Made by a program: the position numbers and the translations under genes | Notes under the pieces: model-generated | Database searches by the model: none | Seen by the model: only the letters and a program-made list of their open reading frames with translations | What the model was told of the DNA's origin: nothing | From: Rhodospirillales bacterium | GTDB taxonomy: Bacteria; Pseudomonadota; Alphaproteobacteria; Acetobacterales; Acetobacteraceae | Assembly (NCBI GenBank): GCA_018971455.1 | Contig: JAGXAV010000019.1 | Span: 1-12,717 of the forward strand | Reading direction: 5' to 3' | DNA length: 12,717 nt | Shown: piece by piece, positions 1 through 6,550 of the stretch | Position numbering within the stretch: the first letter of the stretch is position 1 | How the letters are laid out: each line of letters opens with the position of its first letter

Positions 1-149
1 TAGGACCCCTCGAACCCGAGGGCCACCAAGTCCGCATGCAACTGCTTGACCGTCCGCCTTTGCTTGCGCGACTTGCCGCTCTCCAGCTTCAGCCAGGCCG
101 ACAGCTTCGCCGCGAATGCGTCCAGCTTGCTGGGCCGCTCCGGCAGCCT
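1..149 (-). pseudogene. istA: IS21-family transposase IstA, internal fragment
   Basis: Read on the minus strand from 149, one frame stays open to the window edge. It encodes about 49 residues, beginning R-L-P-E-R-P-S-K-L-D and containing the stretches KLDAFAAKLSAWL, GKSRKQRRTVKQLHADL and ALGFEGS. This block is typical of the region after the N-terminal helix-turn-helix of IS21-type IstA transposases, roughly residues 60-110 of the family. The 5' part of the gene is missing: the frame meets the TA next to the IS630 element at 149-150 and does not resume on the other side. What remains after the window's left edge is unknown. The family assignment comes from remembered sequence similarity and was not searched. 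It is a broken remnant at this end and is unlikely to make an active transposase. Confidence 0.7.
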
Positions 150-150
150 A

Positions 151-163
151 GAGCGTTTTCCGA
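151..163 (+). repeat. IS630 terminal inverted repeat (3' end of transposase)
   Basis: GAGCGTTTTCCGA matches the reverse complement of 1188-1200 over 13 of 13 bases. The orfB stop codon (TGA on the minus strand, 166-164) begins directly inside this repeat. TA at 149-150 is the outside flank. Confidence 0.9.
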
Positions 164-1110
164 TCAGTTTGGGTCGTATCCTGATGCGGCGAAGTAGTTG
201 GCGCACTCGGTTGGGGTGAAGGTGTCGATGACGCGGCCGATGGTGCTCCAGAGTCCGTCGATGGTGCGCTCTGCGGCGTTGCGCAGCATGGCCTTGAGCT
301 TGGCGAAGGCGTTCTCGATCGGGTTGAAGTCGGGGCTGTAGGGCGGGAGGTAAAGCAGGTTCGCGCCTGCGGCCTCGATGGCCGCCCGGACGCCTGGTCC
401 CTTGTGACTGCCGAGATTGTCCATGATGACGGTGTCGCCCGACCGCAGTTCAGGGATCAACACCTGCTCGACATAGGCCTGGAAGGCGGCGCCGTTGATC
501 GGCCCGTCGAGCACCATGGGGGCCACCATGCCGCTGTTGCGCAGCCCGGCGACGAAGGTCGTGGTCTTCCAGTGTCCATGGGGAACCGCTGCGCGCAGGC
601 GCTCGCCGCGAGGTGCCCGGCCATGGGTGCGGGCCATCTTCGTCGAGGCCCAGGTTTCATCGATGAACACGAGCTGGTCGGGATCGAGATCGGGCTGCGC
701 CTCGAACCACGCCCAGCGCCGCATCAGGATGTCGGGGCGGTCCTGCTCGGCGGCGTGCGCGGTCTTTTTTTGCGCGTGATCCGGCGGCGTTCGAAGAAGC
801 GCCAGATCGTGCCAATGCCTGCTGCCACACCAGCGCGCGCAAGCTCCGCCTGGATCTCCGCCAACGTGATGTCGGCCTTCCTGCCAAGCAGGTCGAGAAT
901 CAACCCCGCATGAGCCTCGATGCGCGCCGAGCGGCGATCGCCACCAAGTGGTCCGGGCGCAACCGATCCCGCCTCTCGCGCCTGCAAGCACCAGCGGATC
1001 GCGCTGGAAACGCCGACCCCGAACCGGGCCGCTGCCGCGCGGCGTGACGCGCCCGACGCAACCGCAGCCACCACTCTCTCCCGAAGATCAGCTGAAAGTG
1101 CTCTCGACAT
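164..1110 (-). CDS. IS630-family transposase, OrfAB fusion by -1 frameshift
   Basis: This is a DDE transposase that would cut and paste the surrounding element into TA targets. OrfA starts at ATG 1110, with GGAGGAG about 10 nt upstream. It carries an N-terminal helix-turn-helix region (ADLRERVV, ASRRAAAARFGV, SAIRW) and a second helical block ending FFERRRITRKK. The catalytic half is in the -1 frame. It begins KKTAHAAEQDRPD and shows FIDETW (first Asp), IMDNLGSH (second Asp) and PPYSPDFNPIENAF (Glu), with 34 residues between the second Asp and the Glu, the DD34E spacing of this family. A -1 shift at the A7 run (771-765) gives a 315-residue protein, the expected size. Because the shift lies on a homopolymer at the usual place for two-ORF IS630 elements, I read it as programmed and not as a mutation. 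The gene points the same way as the ABC operon just upstream. Confidence 0.85.
724..1110 (-). CDS. IS630 OrfA, unshifted product
   Basis: Without frameshifting, translation from ATG 1110 yields 128 residues. The first 115 or so are the DNA-binding helix-turn-helix region shared with the fusion transposase. The tail after the lysine pair (RPRTPPSRTAPTS) is out of frame with the catalytic domain and carries no recognisable motif. In related insertion sequences such short products can bind the terminal repeats and dampen transposition. Whether that happens here is inference. Confidence 0.6.
   Translation of the reverse strand: MSRALSADLRERVVAAVASGASRRAAAARFGVGVSSAIRWCLQAREAGSVAPGPLGGDRRSARIEAHAGLILDLLGRKADITLAEIQAELARAGVAAGIGTIWRFFERRRITRKKRPRTPPSRTAPTS
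764..771 (-). other. Probable programmed -1 frameshift site (A7G)
   Basis: The minus strand reads CGC AAA AAA AGA in the orfA frame, seven A residues followed by G. Two consecutive AAA lysine codons sit on the run. Slipping back one base continues as AAG ACC GCG into the catalytic frame. No other in-frame path links the two domains. The run could also act through transcriptional slippage. Confidence 0.65.
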
Positions 1111-1187
1111 CCCCGCCGCCCTCCTCCCGGCAGGCAGCTTGAATCAGATCAGCACCGCGTCGCGGAATCCCCCGCGATTCATTCAGC

Positions 1188-1200
1188 TCGGAAAACGCTC
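1188..1200 (-). repeat. IS630 terminal inverted repeat (5' end of transposase)
   Basis: On the minus strand this reads GAGCGTTTTCCGA, identical to the opposite end. TA at 1201-1202 is the outside flank and also supplies the first two bases of the TAG stop codon of the neighbouring ATPase gene. Confidence 0.9.
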
Positions 1201-2279
1201 TAGAGGCGGTCGCCGCTCGCGGGATCGAACAGCGAAACCTTGTCGAGATCGAAGGCGAGGCGCACTCGGCCGGTGAGGCCACGGGCGGCGTGCGGGTCGA
1301 GGCGGGCGGAGATGCGCTGGCCCGCGAGCGTGAACCAGGCCAGCGTGTCGGCCCCCATCGGTTCGGTGAACAATGTGTCCGCCTCGACCGTACCCGCCTG
1401 GCCGGAGGTGGCGAGGGAGACGTTCTCGGGGCGCACGCTCAGGACGACGTCGCGGTCGCCGGCGGGTGCAGATGTAAAATCGTAGCGGTCGAGCGGGAAG
1501 CGCCCGGTTCCCAGCGTGATCATGGGCGGGTCGCCGGGCGACAGCCGCGTCGTCATCATGTTGGTGGCGAGCGAGCCCACGAAGCCGGCGACGAACATGG
1601 TCCGCGGACGCTCGTACAGCTCGTCGGGCGGGGCATACTGGATCACCCTGCCCTTGTGCATGACCGCGATTCGTGTGGCCAGCGTCATGGCCTCGATCTG
1701 GTCATGGGTCACGTAGAGCATTGTCGCGCCCAGCTCCTGGTGCAGGCGCTTGATCTCGACTCGGGTTTCCATGCGCAGCTTGGCATCGAGATTGGACAGC
1801 GGTTCATCGAAAAGGAAGACGCCAGCCTTTTGCACCAGCGCCCGGCCGATGGCGACGCGCTGACGCTGGCCGCCCGACAACTGGTTGGGTTTGCGGTCCA
1901 GCAACTCGCCGATCTGCAGCATCTGCGAGGCCCAGGCGACACGGCGCTCGACCTCGTCGCGCTGCACCGAGCGCACGCGCAGGCCGAAGGAGAGATTCCG
2001 GCGAACGCTCATCGTCGGGTAGAGCGCGTAGGATTGGAAGACCATCGCGATGCCGCGCCCGCTGGGGTCCACGTTGGTGACGTCGCGTCCGCCGATGAAG
2101 ACCGAACCGGAATCCGGAATATCCAGCCCCGCGATGGTGTTGAGCAGCGTGGTCTTCCCGCAGCCCGATGGCCCGAGCAGGACGGTGAACTCGCCCGGCT
2201 CGACGGCAAGATCGATGTCCTGCAGCACCCGCAGCAGACCGTGGGATTTGGACACGCCGATGACACGGACACCCGTCAT
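1200..2279 (-). CDS. ABC transporter ATP-binding protein, MalK/UgpC type
   Basis: This is the cytoplasmic ATPase subunit that powers a CUT1-type (carbohydrate) importer. In the 359-residue product the Walker A motif GPSGCGKTT is at 36-44, the Q-loop Gln at 82, the signature LSGGQ at 134-138, Walker B VFLFDEP at 154-160, the D-loop SNLD at 162-165 and the switch His (YVTH) at 192. A C-terminal TOBE-type regulatory region follows and ends KVSLFDPASGDRL. Length and C-terminus match the MalK/UgpC group, so the protein looks complete. The ATG (2279-2277) lies one base after the TAG of the upstream permease gene, implying translational coupling. The stop codon is formed by the TA beside the IS630 element plus the element's first base. 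The pre-insertion sequence would also have given TAG. Members of this group often serve several transporters, so the substrate cannot be inferred from it. Confidence 0.93.
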   Translation of the reverse strand: MTGVRVIGVSKSHGLLRVLQDIDLAVEPGEFTVLLGPSGCGKTTLLNTIAGLDIPDSGSVFIGGRDVTNVDPSGRGIAMVFQSYALYPTMSVRRNLSFGLRVRSVQRDEVERRVAWASQMLQIGELLDRKPNQLSGGQRQRVAIGRALVQKAGVFLFDEPLSNLDAKLRMETRVEIKRLHQELGATMLYVTHDQIEAMTLATRIAVMHKGRVIQYAPPDELYERPRTMFVAGFVGSLATNMMTTRLSPGDPPMITLGTGRFPLDRYDFTSAPAGDRDVVLSVRPENVSLATSGQAGTVEADTLFTEPMGADTLAWFTLAGQRISARLDPHAARGLTGRVRLAFDLDKVSLFDPASGDRL

Positions 2280-2280
2280 G

Positions 2281-3147
2281 CTACCCCTTCACCGCTCCTG
2301 CGGTTATGCCGCGCACAAAATATCTCCCCGAAAAGAAATAGAGGAGCAGCGGCGGCAGAGCGGTCAGAAGAGCTGCTGCCGTCGAGACGTTGTATTCGAC
2401 AACCCCCGTGGAGGTGGTCGCGAGTTCCATCAGCTCCACCGTCATCGGCGTGTTGTTGTGGCCGGCGAAGATCAGCCCGAAGAGATAATCATTCCAGATG
2501 CCGGTGGTCTGCAGGATCGCGGCCACGATCAGCATGTTGACGGAAAGGGGCAGAATGATGAACAGGAAAATGCGCCAGAAACCCGCTCCATCGACGCGCG
2601 CGGCCTTCACCAGCTCGTTGGGGATGCCGACATAGAAGTTGCGGAACAGCAAGGTCATCACCGGCAGGCCGAACAGGACGTGCACCGCGATAATGCAGGC
2701 GACCGAGCCGAAGATGCCGACGGTGCTGAAGATTTTGACCAGCGGAAAGATGATGACTTGGTAGGGAATGAAGGCGCCCAGGATGAGGGCAAGCATCAGC
2801 GTATCGGCGCCACGGACGCGCCAGTGCGAGAGAGCGTAGCCGTTCAGCGAGCCGACAAGAACCGAAATGATGACGCTGGGGATGACGATGCGCACCGAGT
2901 TCCAGAAGGCGATGTGCAGGCCCGCGCACTCCGTGCCGGTGCAGGCGCTCTGCCACGCCTTGCCCCAGGCGGCGGCGGTCATCTGGGCGGGAAGCTGGAA
3001 GACCGAAAAATCCCGCACCTCCGACAGCGGCTTGAACGAGGTGGAGATGACGACCAGGAGCGGGATGGAGAAGAACAGGCAGGTCGTCACAAGGAACGCG
3101 TAGAGACCGATGCGGCCGATCCGCGCCTGGTTGGTTGCCGCGGCCAT
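2281..3147 (-). CDS. CUT1 ABC sugar permease, MalG/UgpE type
   Basis: This inner-membrane permease has 288 residues, the usual size for the MalG branch of binding-protein-dependent sugar importers. Hydrophobic segments are visible near residues 15-37, 85-105, 116-135, 147-168, 193-215 and 255-275, consistent with six membrane spans. The cytoplasmic EAA loop that docks on the ATPase is clear at about 176-200 (IPNELVKAARVDG, then IILP). The periplasmic loop after the first span holds two cysteines at 69 and 74, which could form a disulfide. The ATG overlaps the stop of the preceding permease gene (TGATG, 3149-3145), and its own TAG stop is one base before the ATPase start, so the three transporter genes are translationally coupled. 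The substrate is unknown; context suggests a sugar or sugar acid. Confidence 0.92.
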   Translation of the reverse strand: MAAATNQARIGRIGLYAFLVTTCLFFSIPLLVVISTSFKPLSEVRDFSVFQLPAQMTAAAWGKAWQSACTGTECAGLHIAFWNSVRIVIPSVIISVLVGSLNGYALSHWRVRGADTLMLALILGAFIPYQVIIFPLVKIFSTVGIFGSVACIIAVHVLFGLPVMTLLFRNFYVGIPNELVKAARVDGAGFWRIFLFIILPLSVNMLIVAAILQTTGIWNDYLFGLIFAGHNNTPMTVELMELATTSTGVVEYNVSTAAALLTALPPLLLYFFSGRYFVRGITAGAVKG

Positions 3148-4091
3148 CAGCGCTTGCGAACCATTTCGAAGTGCAGATAAGGGCCCATGATGGCGATGAC
3201 GGAGCCAAGCATGATGACCGCCGCTGCCGAGGCCTCGCCGATATTCGCGCGCTGGAAGACGTAGTCGATGACGAATTTCGCCGGCAGGTCCGATGAAAAT
3301 CCCGGGCCGCCGCCGGTCATGGCGACGACGAGATCATAGCTTTTCACCACCGCGATGACGATGAGAACGATGCAGGTCACGATCAGCGGGCGCAGCATCG
3401 GCAGGATGACGCTGACATAGGCGCGCCAGACCGGGATGCCGTCCACGCGCGTGGCCCGCCAGATTTCCGGATCGATGCCGCGCAGCCCCGCGAGGATGAC
3501 GACCATGATGAAGCCGGACTGGTGCCACACGCCCGCGAAAACCAAGGTGTAGATCGAGGTCTCCGGCTGGGTGATCCAGTCGAAGACGAAATGCGGGAAG
3601 CCGAGGCCGCGGACGAAATGCTCGATGCCGATCGTGGGGCTCAGGATCCACTGCCACGCGAGCCCGGTGACGATGAACGAGAGGGCCAGCGGATAGAGGA
3701 GGATGGTGCGGAACAGGCTTTCGAACCTCACGTGACGATCCACGACGACGGCAAGAAGGATGCCGACACCCAGCGTGCCCACGACATCGAGGAAGCCGAA
3801 GATGAACATATTGTCGAAGGTGGTCTGCCAGCTCAGCGAGTTGAACAGCCTGTTGTACTGGAACAGGCCGGCGAAGCCGTATTCCGGCAGCATCGACGAG
3901 CGTGTCATGGAGATATAGACCGTCCAGACGATGCTGCCGTAGAAGCAGACGGCCATGACGAGGACCGTGGGGACGAGCGCCAGCCTGGCCGCGACTTCCC
4001 GAACCCGCGGGCTTGCCGCCCGCCGCGGCGTGCTGCGCTCGGCCAGCGTGCCCGTCAAGGCGCGAGGCTCCCGCGCCACGGCGTCATCCAT
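3147..4091 (-). CDS. CUT1 ABC sugar permease, MalF/UgpA type
   Basis: This is the partner permease of the importer. From ATG 4091 it has 314 residues: a charged cytoplasmic tail (MDDAVAREPRALTG and onward), a first span around LALVPTVLVMAVCFYG, several more spans, and the EAA loop IDPEIWRATRVDG followed by VILP. The frame is open back to 4211, but that longer start would overlap the end of the dehydratase gene and begin with non-transmembrane sequence of no family likeness, so I prefer 4091. AGGAG lies only 2 nt before this ATG, which is unusually close. Another ATG at 4111 has a better-placed purine-rich site but is in a different frame (see findings). The gene ends in the TGATG overlap with the second permease. 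The start is moderately certain; the function is certain at family level. Confidence 0.88.
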   Translation of the reverse strand: MDDAVAREPRALTGTLAERSTPRRAASPRVREVAARLALVPTVLVMAVCFYGSIVWTVYISMTRSSMLPEYGFAGLFQYNRLFNSLSWQTTFDNMFIFGFLDVVGTLGVGILLAVVVDRHVRFESLFRTILLYPLALSFIVTGLAWQWILSPTIGIEHFVRGLGFPHFVFDWITQPETSIYTLVFAGVWHQSGFIMVVILAGLRGIDPEIWRATRVDGIPVWRAYVSVILPMLRPLIVTCIVLIVIAVVKSYDLVVAMTGGGPGFSSDLPAKFVIDYVFQRANIGEASAAAVIMLGSVIAIMGPYLHFEMVRKR

Positions 4092-4152
4092 GGCTCCTGC
4101 ATGCCCGTCATCGCGCGCCCCTCCCCTTCGGCACAGATCGACTCCCGTGACC

Positions 4153-5268
4153 TCAGGCGGTCCTTCGTTCGTCGTGCTCTTTGATAAAGTCGAGATCGAG
4201 TTGCAGGCCAAGGCCGGGGAGATCCGGAACCTCCATGTACCCGGAGACCGGCTTCGGCGCGTCCCTGAATATCTTGGACGTGATATCCTCGAACATCAAC
4301 AAGCGCTCGAGGAACGGTGCGTTCGGCAGCGCCGCCACCAGGGGCAGGTGAATATTCTCCATCGCGTGCGGCGCGAACTTCACGTTCCATGCCTGCGTCA
4401 GGGCGGCGCATTTCAGCATTTCCGTGTAGCCGCCCACGCGCGCGCCATCCACCTGCACGATATCGGCCGCCTGGTGCAGCAAAAGGTCGCGCACGCCGAA
4501 TTTCGTGTATTCGTGCTCGCCGGTCGCAAGAGGAATGTCCGTTCCCGCGCGGAACCGGGCGAGGCCAGGAATGTCGTCGGCGAAGACGGGCTCCTCGAAC
4601 AGCGTGATATCGAACTCGCGAATGCGATTGGCGAGCTGGATTGCCGTTGCGGCATCAAAGCAGTTATTGGCATCCACCAGCAGGTCGATCTCCGGGCCGA
4701 CCGCCTCGCGGACCTTGCGGACGCGCTCGACGTCGCGCCGGATGTTCCTGCCGCCGTCGAATCCGACCTTGAATTTCACCATGCGATAGCCGCGCGAGAC
4801 CATATCGCGGATTTCATGGACGAGCTGGTCGTCGGAGTAGGAGGTCCAGCCGCCGCTGGCATAGACGGGAACGCGCGTGCGATCGCCGCCGAGCAGCCGG
4901 TGCAGCGGCAGGCCGAGAATCTTTCCCTTCAGGTCCCACAGCGCAATGTCGATGGCGCTCAGCGCACAATACATCATGCCCTTGCGGCCGACGCCGCGGA
5001 GGTAGTGGAAGAACTCCTGCCAGATCGCTTCCGTCTGCAGGGGATCGCGCCCGACAAGCTTCGGCGCCATGTTGCGGGAGATGAGTTCGGCGGTCGCCTC
5101 ACCACCCACCTCGTGATAGGTGACGCCGATGCCTTCGAGGCCCTGATCGGTTTCGATGCGCACGATCAGGAAACCGATGGTCTCGACCTTTCGCGTCGCG
5201 TCGCTGAACCCGCCAGTGACGGCCGCGGACACGAGATGCACTGTGACCGACGCAACCCTATGTTCCAT
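4153..5268 (-). CDS. Mandelate racemase/muconate-lactonizing family dehydratase (first)
   Basis: This 371-residue enolase-superfamily enzyme is most likely a sugar-acid dehydratase. It has an N-terminal capping domain to about 125 and then the barrel domain. The catalytic set of the mandelate racemase subgroup is complete: K165-F-K167, metal ligands D199 (LVDAN), E225 (LFEEP) and E251 (TGEHE), and the Asp-His dyad D274 (VQVDG) and H301 (APH). A Mg2+-stabilised enediolate mechanism, with loss of water from a 2-hydroxy acid, is known for the family; the actual substrate here is not identifiable. The start is ATG 5268 with AAGG about 6 nt upstream. The gene is first in the operon with the transporter genes, the position where a binding-protein gene is often found, and lies behind the promoter and operator at 5417-5456. 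Coupling of uptake and first catabolic step is inferred from this order. Confidence 0.9.
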   Translation of the reverse strand: MEHRVASVTVHLVSAAVTGGFSDATRKVETIGFLIVRIETDQGLEGIGVTYHEVGGEATAELISRNMAPKLVGRDPLQTEAIWQEFFHYLRGVGRKGMMYCALSAIDIALWDLKGKILGLPLHRLLGGDRTRVPVYASGGWTSYSDDQLVHEIRDMVSRGYRMVKFKVGFDGGRNIRRDVERVRKVREAVGPEIDLLVDANNCFDAATAIQLANRIREFDITLFEEPVFADDIPGLARFRAGTDIPLATGEHEYTKFGVRDLLLHQAADIVQVDGARVGGYTEMLKCAALTQAWNVKFAPHAMENIHLPLVAALPNAPFLERLLMFEDITSKIFRDAPKPVSGYMEVPDLPGLGLQLDLDFIKEHDERRTA

Positions 5269-5416
5269 GCCGACCTTCGCGGAATGAGCGGTGCGGCAAC
5301 CCCAGGCCGCGACAACAGGCGGCGCCGGCCGACAGCCTTCGCCGCTCGGGCACGAACCGGTTATGGGGACGTTTCAAAGGCACCAAGGCGCTCCCGGCTT
5401 CCCATCGGAAAGATGA

Positions 5417-5434
5417 ACGTAAGCGATTACATTA
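5417..5434 (-). promoter_or_regulatory. LacI-family type operator
   Basis: The minus strand reads AATGTAATCGCTTACGTT (bases 5434-5417), an imperfect palindrome with a central CG and 14 of 18 symmetric positions. This is the general form of LacI/GalR-family operators. It overlaps the likely -10 box of the promoter in front of the dehydratase-transporter operon, a placement that suits repression by an inducer-responsive regulator. No lacI-type gene is in the window, so the regulator would be encoded elsewhere. Confidence 0.6.
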
Positions 5435-5456
5435 ATCGGCGCGCAAAGCGTGTCAA
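5426..5456 (-). promoter_or_regulatory. Candidate sigma-70 promoter of the dehydratase-transporter operon
   Basis: On the minus strand a perfect TTGACA (-35, 5456-5451) is followed after 19 nt by TGTAAT (-10, 5431-5426; 5 of 6 to TATAAT). The 19-nt spacing is longer than the usual 17, so the -10 choice is tentative; TAATGT at 16-nt spacing is an alternative. The -35 begins about 7 nt after the stop of the upstream dehydratase gene. The transcript would have a leader of about 150 nt before ATG 5268, in which I see no riboswitch. Confidence 0.5.
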
Positions 5457-5462
5457 GCGCGA

Positions 5463-6539
5463 TCAGGCGACACGATAGCTCCGCCATGCCTCCGCAGTGA
5501 AGGCCACGCCATGGCCGGGACGATCCGGCACGCGAAGCATGCCGGCTTCCAGCACCAGGCCATGCGTGAGCAGGTCGTCCATGAACGGGTAGTATTCGAC
5601 ATAGCTCGCACGCGGCAGCGCGGCGGCGATGTGCACGTGAAGCGGCGTCATGAAATGCGGGGCCAAGGCGAGCCCGAAGCTGTCGGCCATGTGGCCGATC
5701 CGCATCGTCTCCGTGATGCCGCCGACGAAGCAGAGATCGGGCTGCACGACATCAACGGCGCCGTCGCGCATGTAGGGGACGAAATCGCGCCGCGAGTGCA
5801 CGTGCTCCCCCATCGCGATGGCGAGCGGAAGAGTGGCACGCAGCCGCTGGTACCCCGCGAGATCCTGGGAGAGGAGCGGCTCCTCCAGCCAGAACACGCC
5901 GAGCTCCGGGAGCTGGCGGCCGAGCCACAGCGCGGTCGGCAGGTCGAGCCGCTCATTCGCGTCGCAGAGGATGCGGATGTCCGGGCCCACCGCTTCGCGA
6001 ACCGCGGCAAGGCGCGCGATGTCGCGTGCCGGCTCGCGGCCGATACGGATCTTGACCGCTTCGAACCCGGCGCGGGCGTATTCCCCGGCCAGTTCCGCAA
6101 GCTCGCCGATGGGCAGCGTGGGGCTTGCCTTGCCGCTGCCGTAGCAGGGCACCCGGTCGCGCACCTGTCCGAGTGCGCGGGCAAGCGAGACACCGCCGGC
6201 ACGTGCCCGCAGATCCCACATGGCGATGTCGATCGCCGCGATCGCCATCGAGGCGATGCCGTGGCCCAAACGATGGGTGCGGTGGAACAGCATGTCGTTC
6301 ACCGCCTCGACATCGCGCGCCTCCCGCCCGGTGACGCAGGGGAGGAGAACGACGTCCAGCAGCGCCTTGATCGCCTCCCCGCCGCCATGATCCGACGTGA
6401 AGCTCCATCCCGTGCCGGTCTTGCCGCTCGTGTCCTCGAGGGTGACGCCGATGAGTTCGAACATTTCATCGGCGCGCTCGGCGCGCACGCGGTCGGAAGG
6501 AAAGCGGAGCATCCAGCTGCCGACGCTCTTGATCGTCAT
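5463..6539 (-). CDS. Mandelate racemase/muconate-lactonizing family enzyme (second)
   Basis: This 358-residue enolase-superfamily protein is distantly related to the first dehydratase. The barrel carries K163-I-R165 (an Arg where the first enzyme has the second Lys of the KxK pair), metal ligands D193 (LCDAN), E219 (WLEEP) and E245 (MGEH), and the Asp-His dyad D268 (VQPD) and H295 (APH). The N-terminal cap contains GKTGTGWSFT and HGGGEA, typical of the mandelate racemase subgroup. It probably acts on another sugar acid or a different stereoisomer, as a dehydratase, epimerase or cycloisomerase; the exact reaction cannot be read. ATG 6539 is 11 nt after the stop of the oxidoreductase gene, so the two are co-transcribed. 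The ribosome binding site is weak (GAAG), suggesting coupling. The stop is followed almost at once by the promoter of the next operon. Confidence 0.88.
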   Translation of the reverse strand: MTIKSVGSWMLRFPSDRVRAERADEMFELIGVTLEDTSGKTGTGWSFTSDHGGGEAIKALLDVVLLPCVTGREARDVEAVNDMLFHRTHRLGHGIASMAIAAIDIAMWDLRARAGGVSLARALGQVRDRVPCYGSGKASPTLPIGELAELAGEYARAGFEAVKIRIGREPARDIARLAAVREAVGPDIRILCDANERLDLPTALWLGRQLPELGVFWLEEPLLSQDLAGYQRLRATLPLAIAMGEHVHSRRDFVPYMRDGAVDVVQPDLCFVGGITETMRIGHMADSFGLALAPHFMTPLHVHIAAALPRASYVEYYPFMDDLLTHGLVLEAGMLRVPDRPGHGVAFTAEAWRSYRVA

Positions 6540-6550
6540 GCGCGATGTCT

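Larger units (their letters stand above)
151..1200 (-). mobile_element. IS630-family insertion sequence, apparently complete
   Basis: The 1050-bp element is bounded by perfect 13-bp inverted repeats, GAGCGTTTTCCGA at 151-163 and its reverse complement at 1188-1200. A TA dinucleotide lies outside each end (149-150 and 1201-1202), as expected for the TA target duplication of the IS630/Tc1/mariner superfamily. Inside is a minus-strand transposase in two overlapping frames with a DD34E catalytic triad. Nothing looks degraded, so it may be active and should exist in other copies in the genome. One flank is an IS21-type istA fragment and the other is the stop codon of the ABC ATPase gene, so the element sits exactly at a breakpoint between unrelated sequences. 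Confidence 0.9.

Noticed and set aside
724..991. Transposase frame break as evidence of a pseudogene
   Set aside because: The break lies on an A7 run at the junction of DNA-binding and catalytic domains, both ends and all catalytic residues are intact, and two-frame transposases are normal in this family.
1290..2540. Plus-strand open frame of 416 codons opposite the ATPase
   Set aside because: Shadow of the Walker A/B-bearing ATPase gene; no recognisable protein and no ribosome binding site.
5269..5416. Riboswitch or attenuator in the 150-nt leader of the dehydratase-transporter operon
   Set aside because: No recognisable aptamer motif, leader peptide or terminator-like stem with T-run was seen.
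3955..5478. Plus-strand open frame of 507 codons opposite the permease and the first dehydratase
   Set aside because: It is antisense to genes with complete catalytic and membrane motifs and has a low-complexity Arg/Ala/Asp-rich translation with no family motif. Long antisense frames are expected at this GC content.
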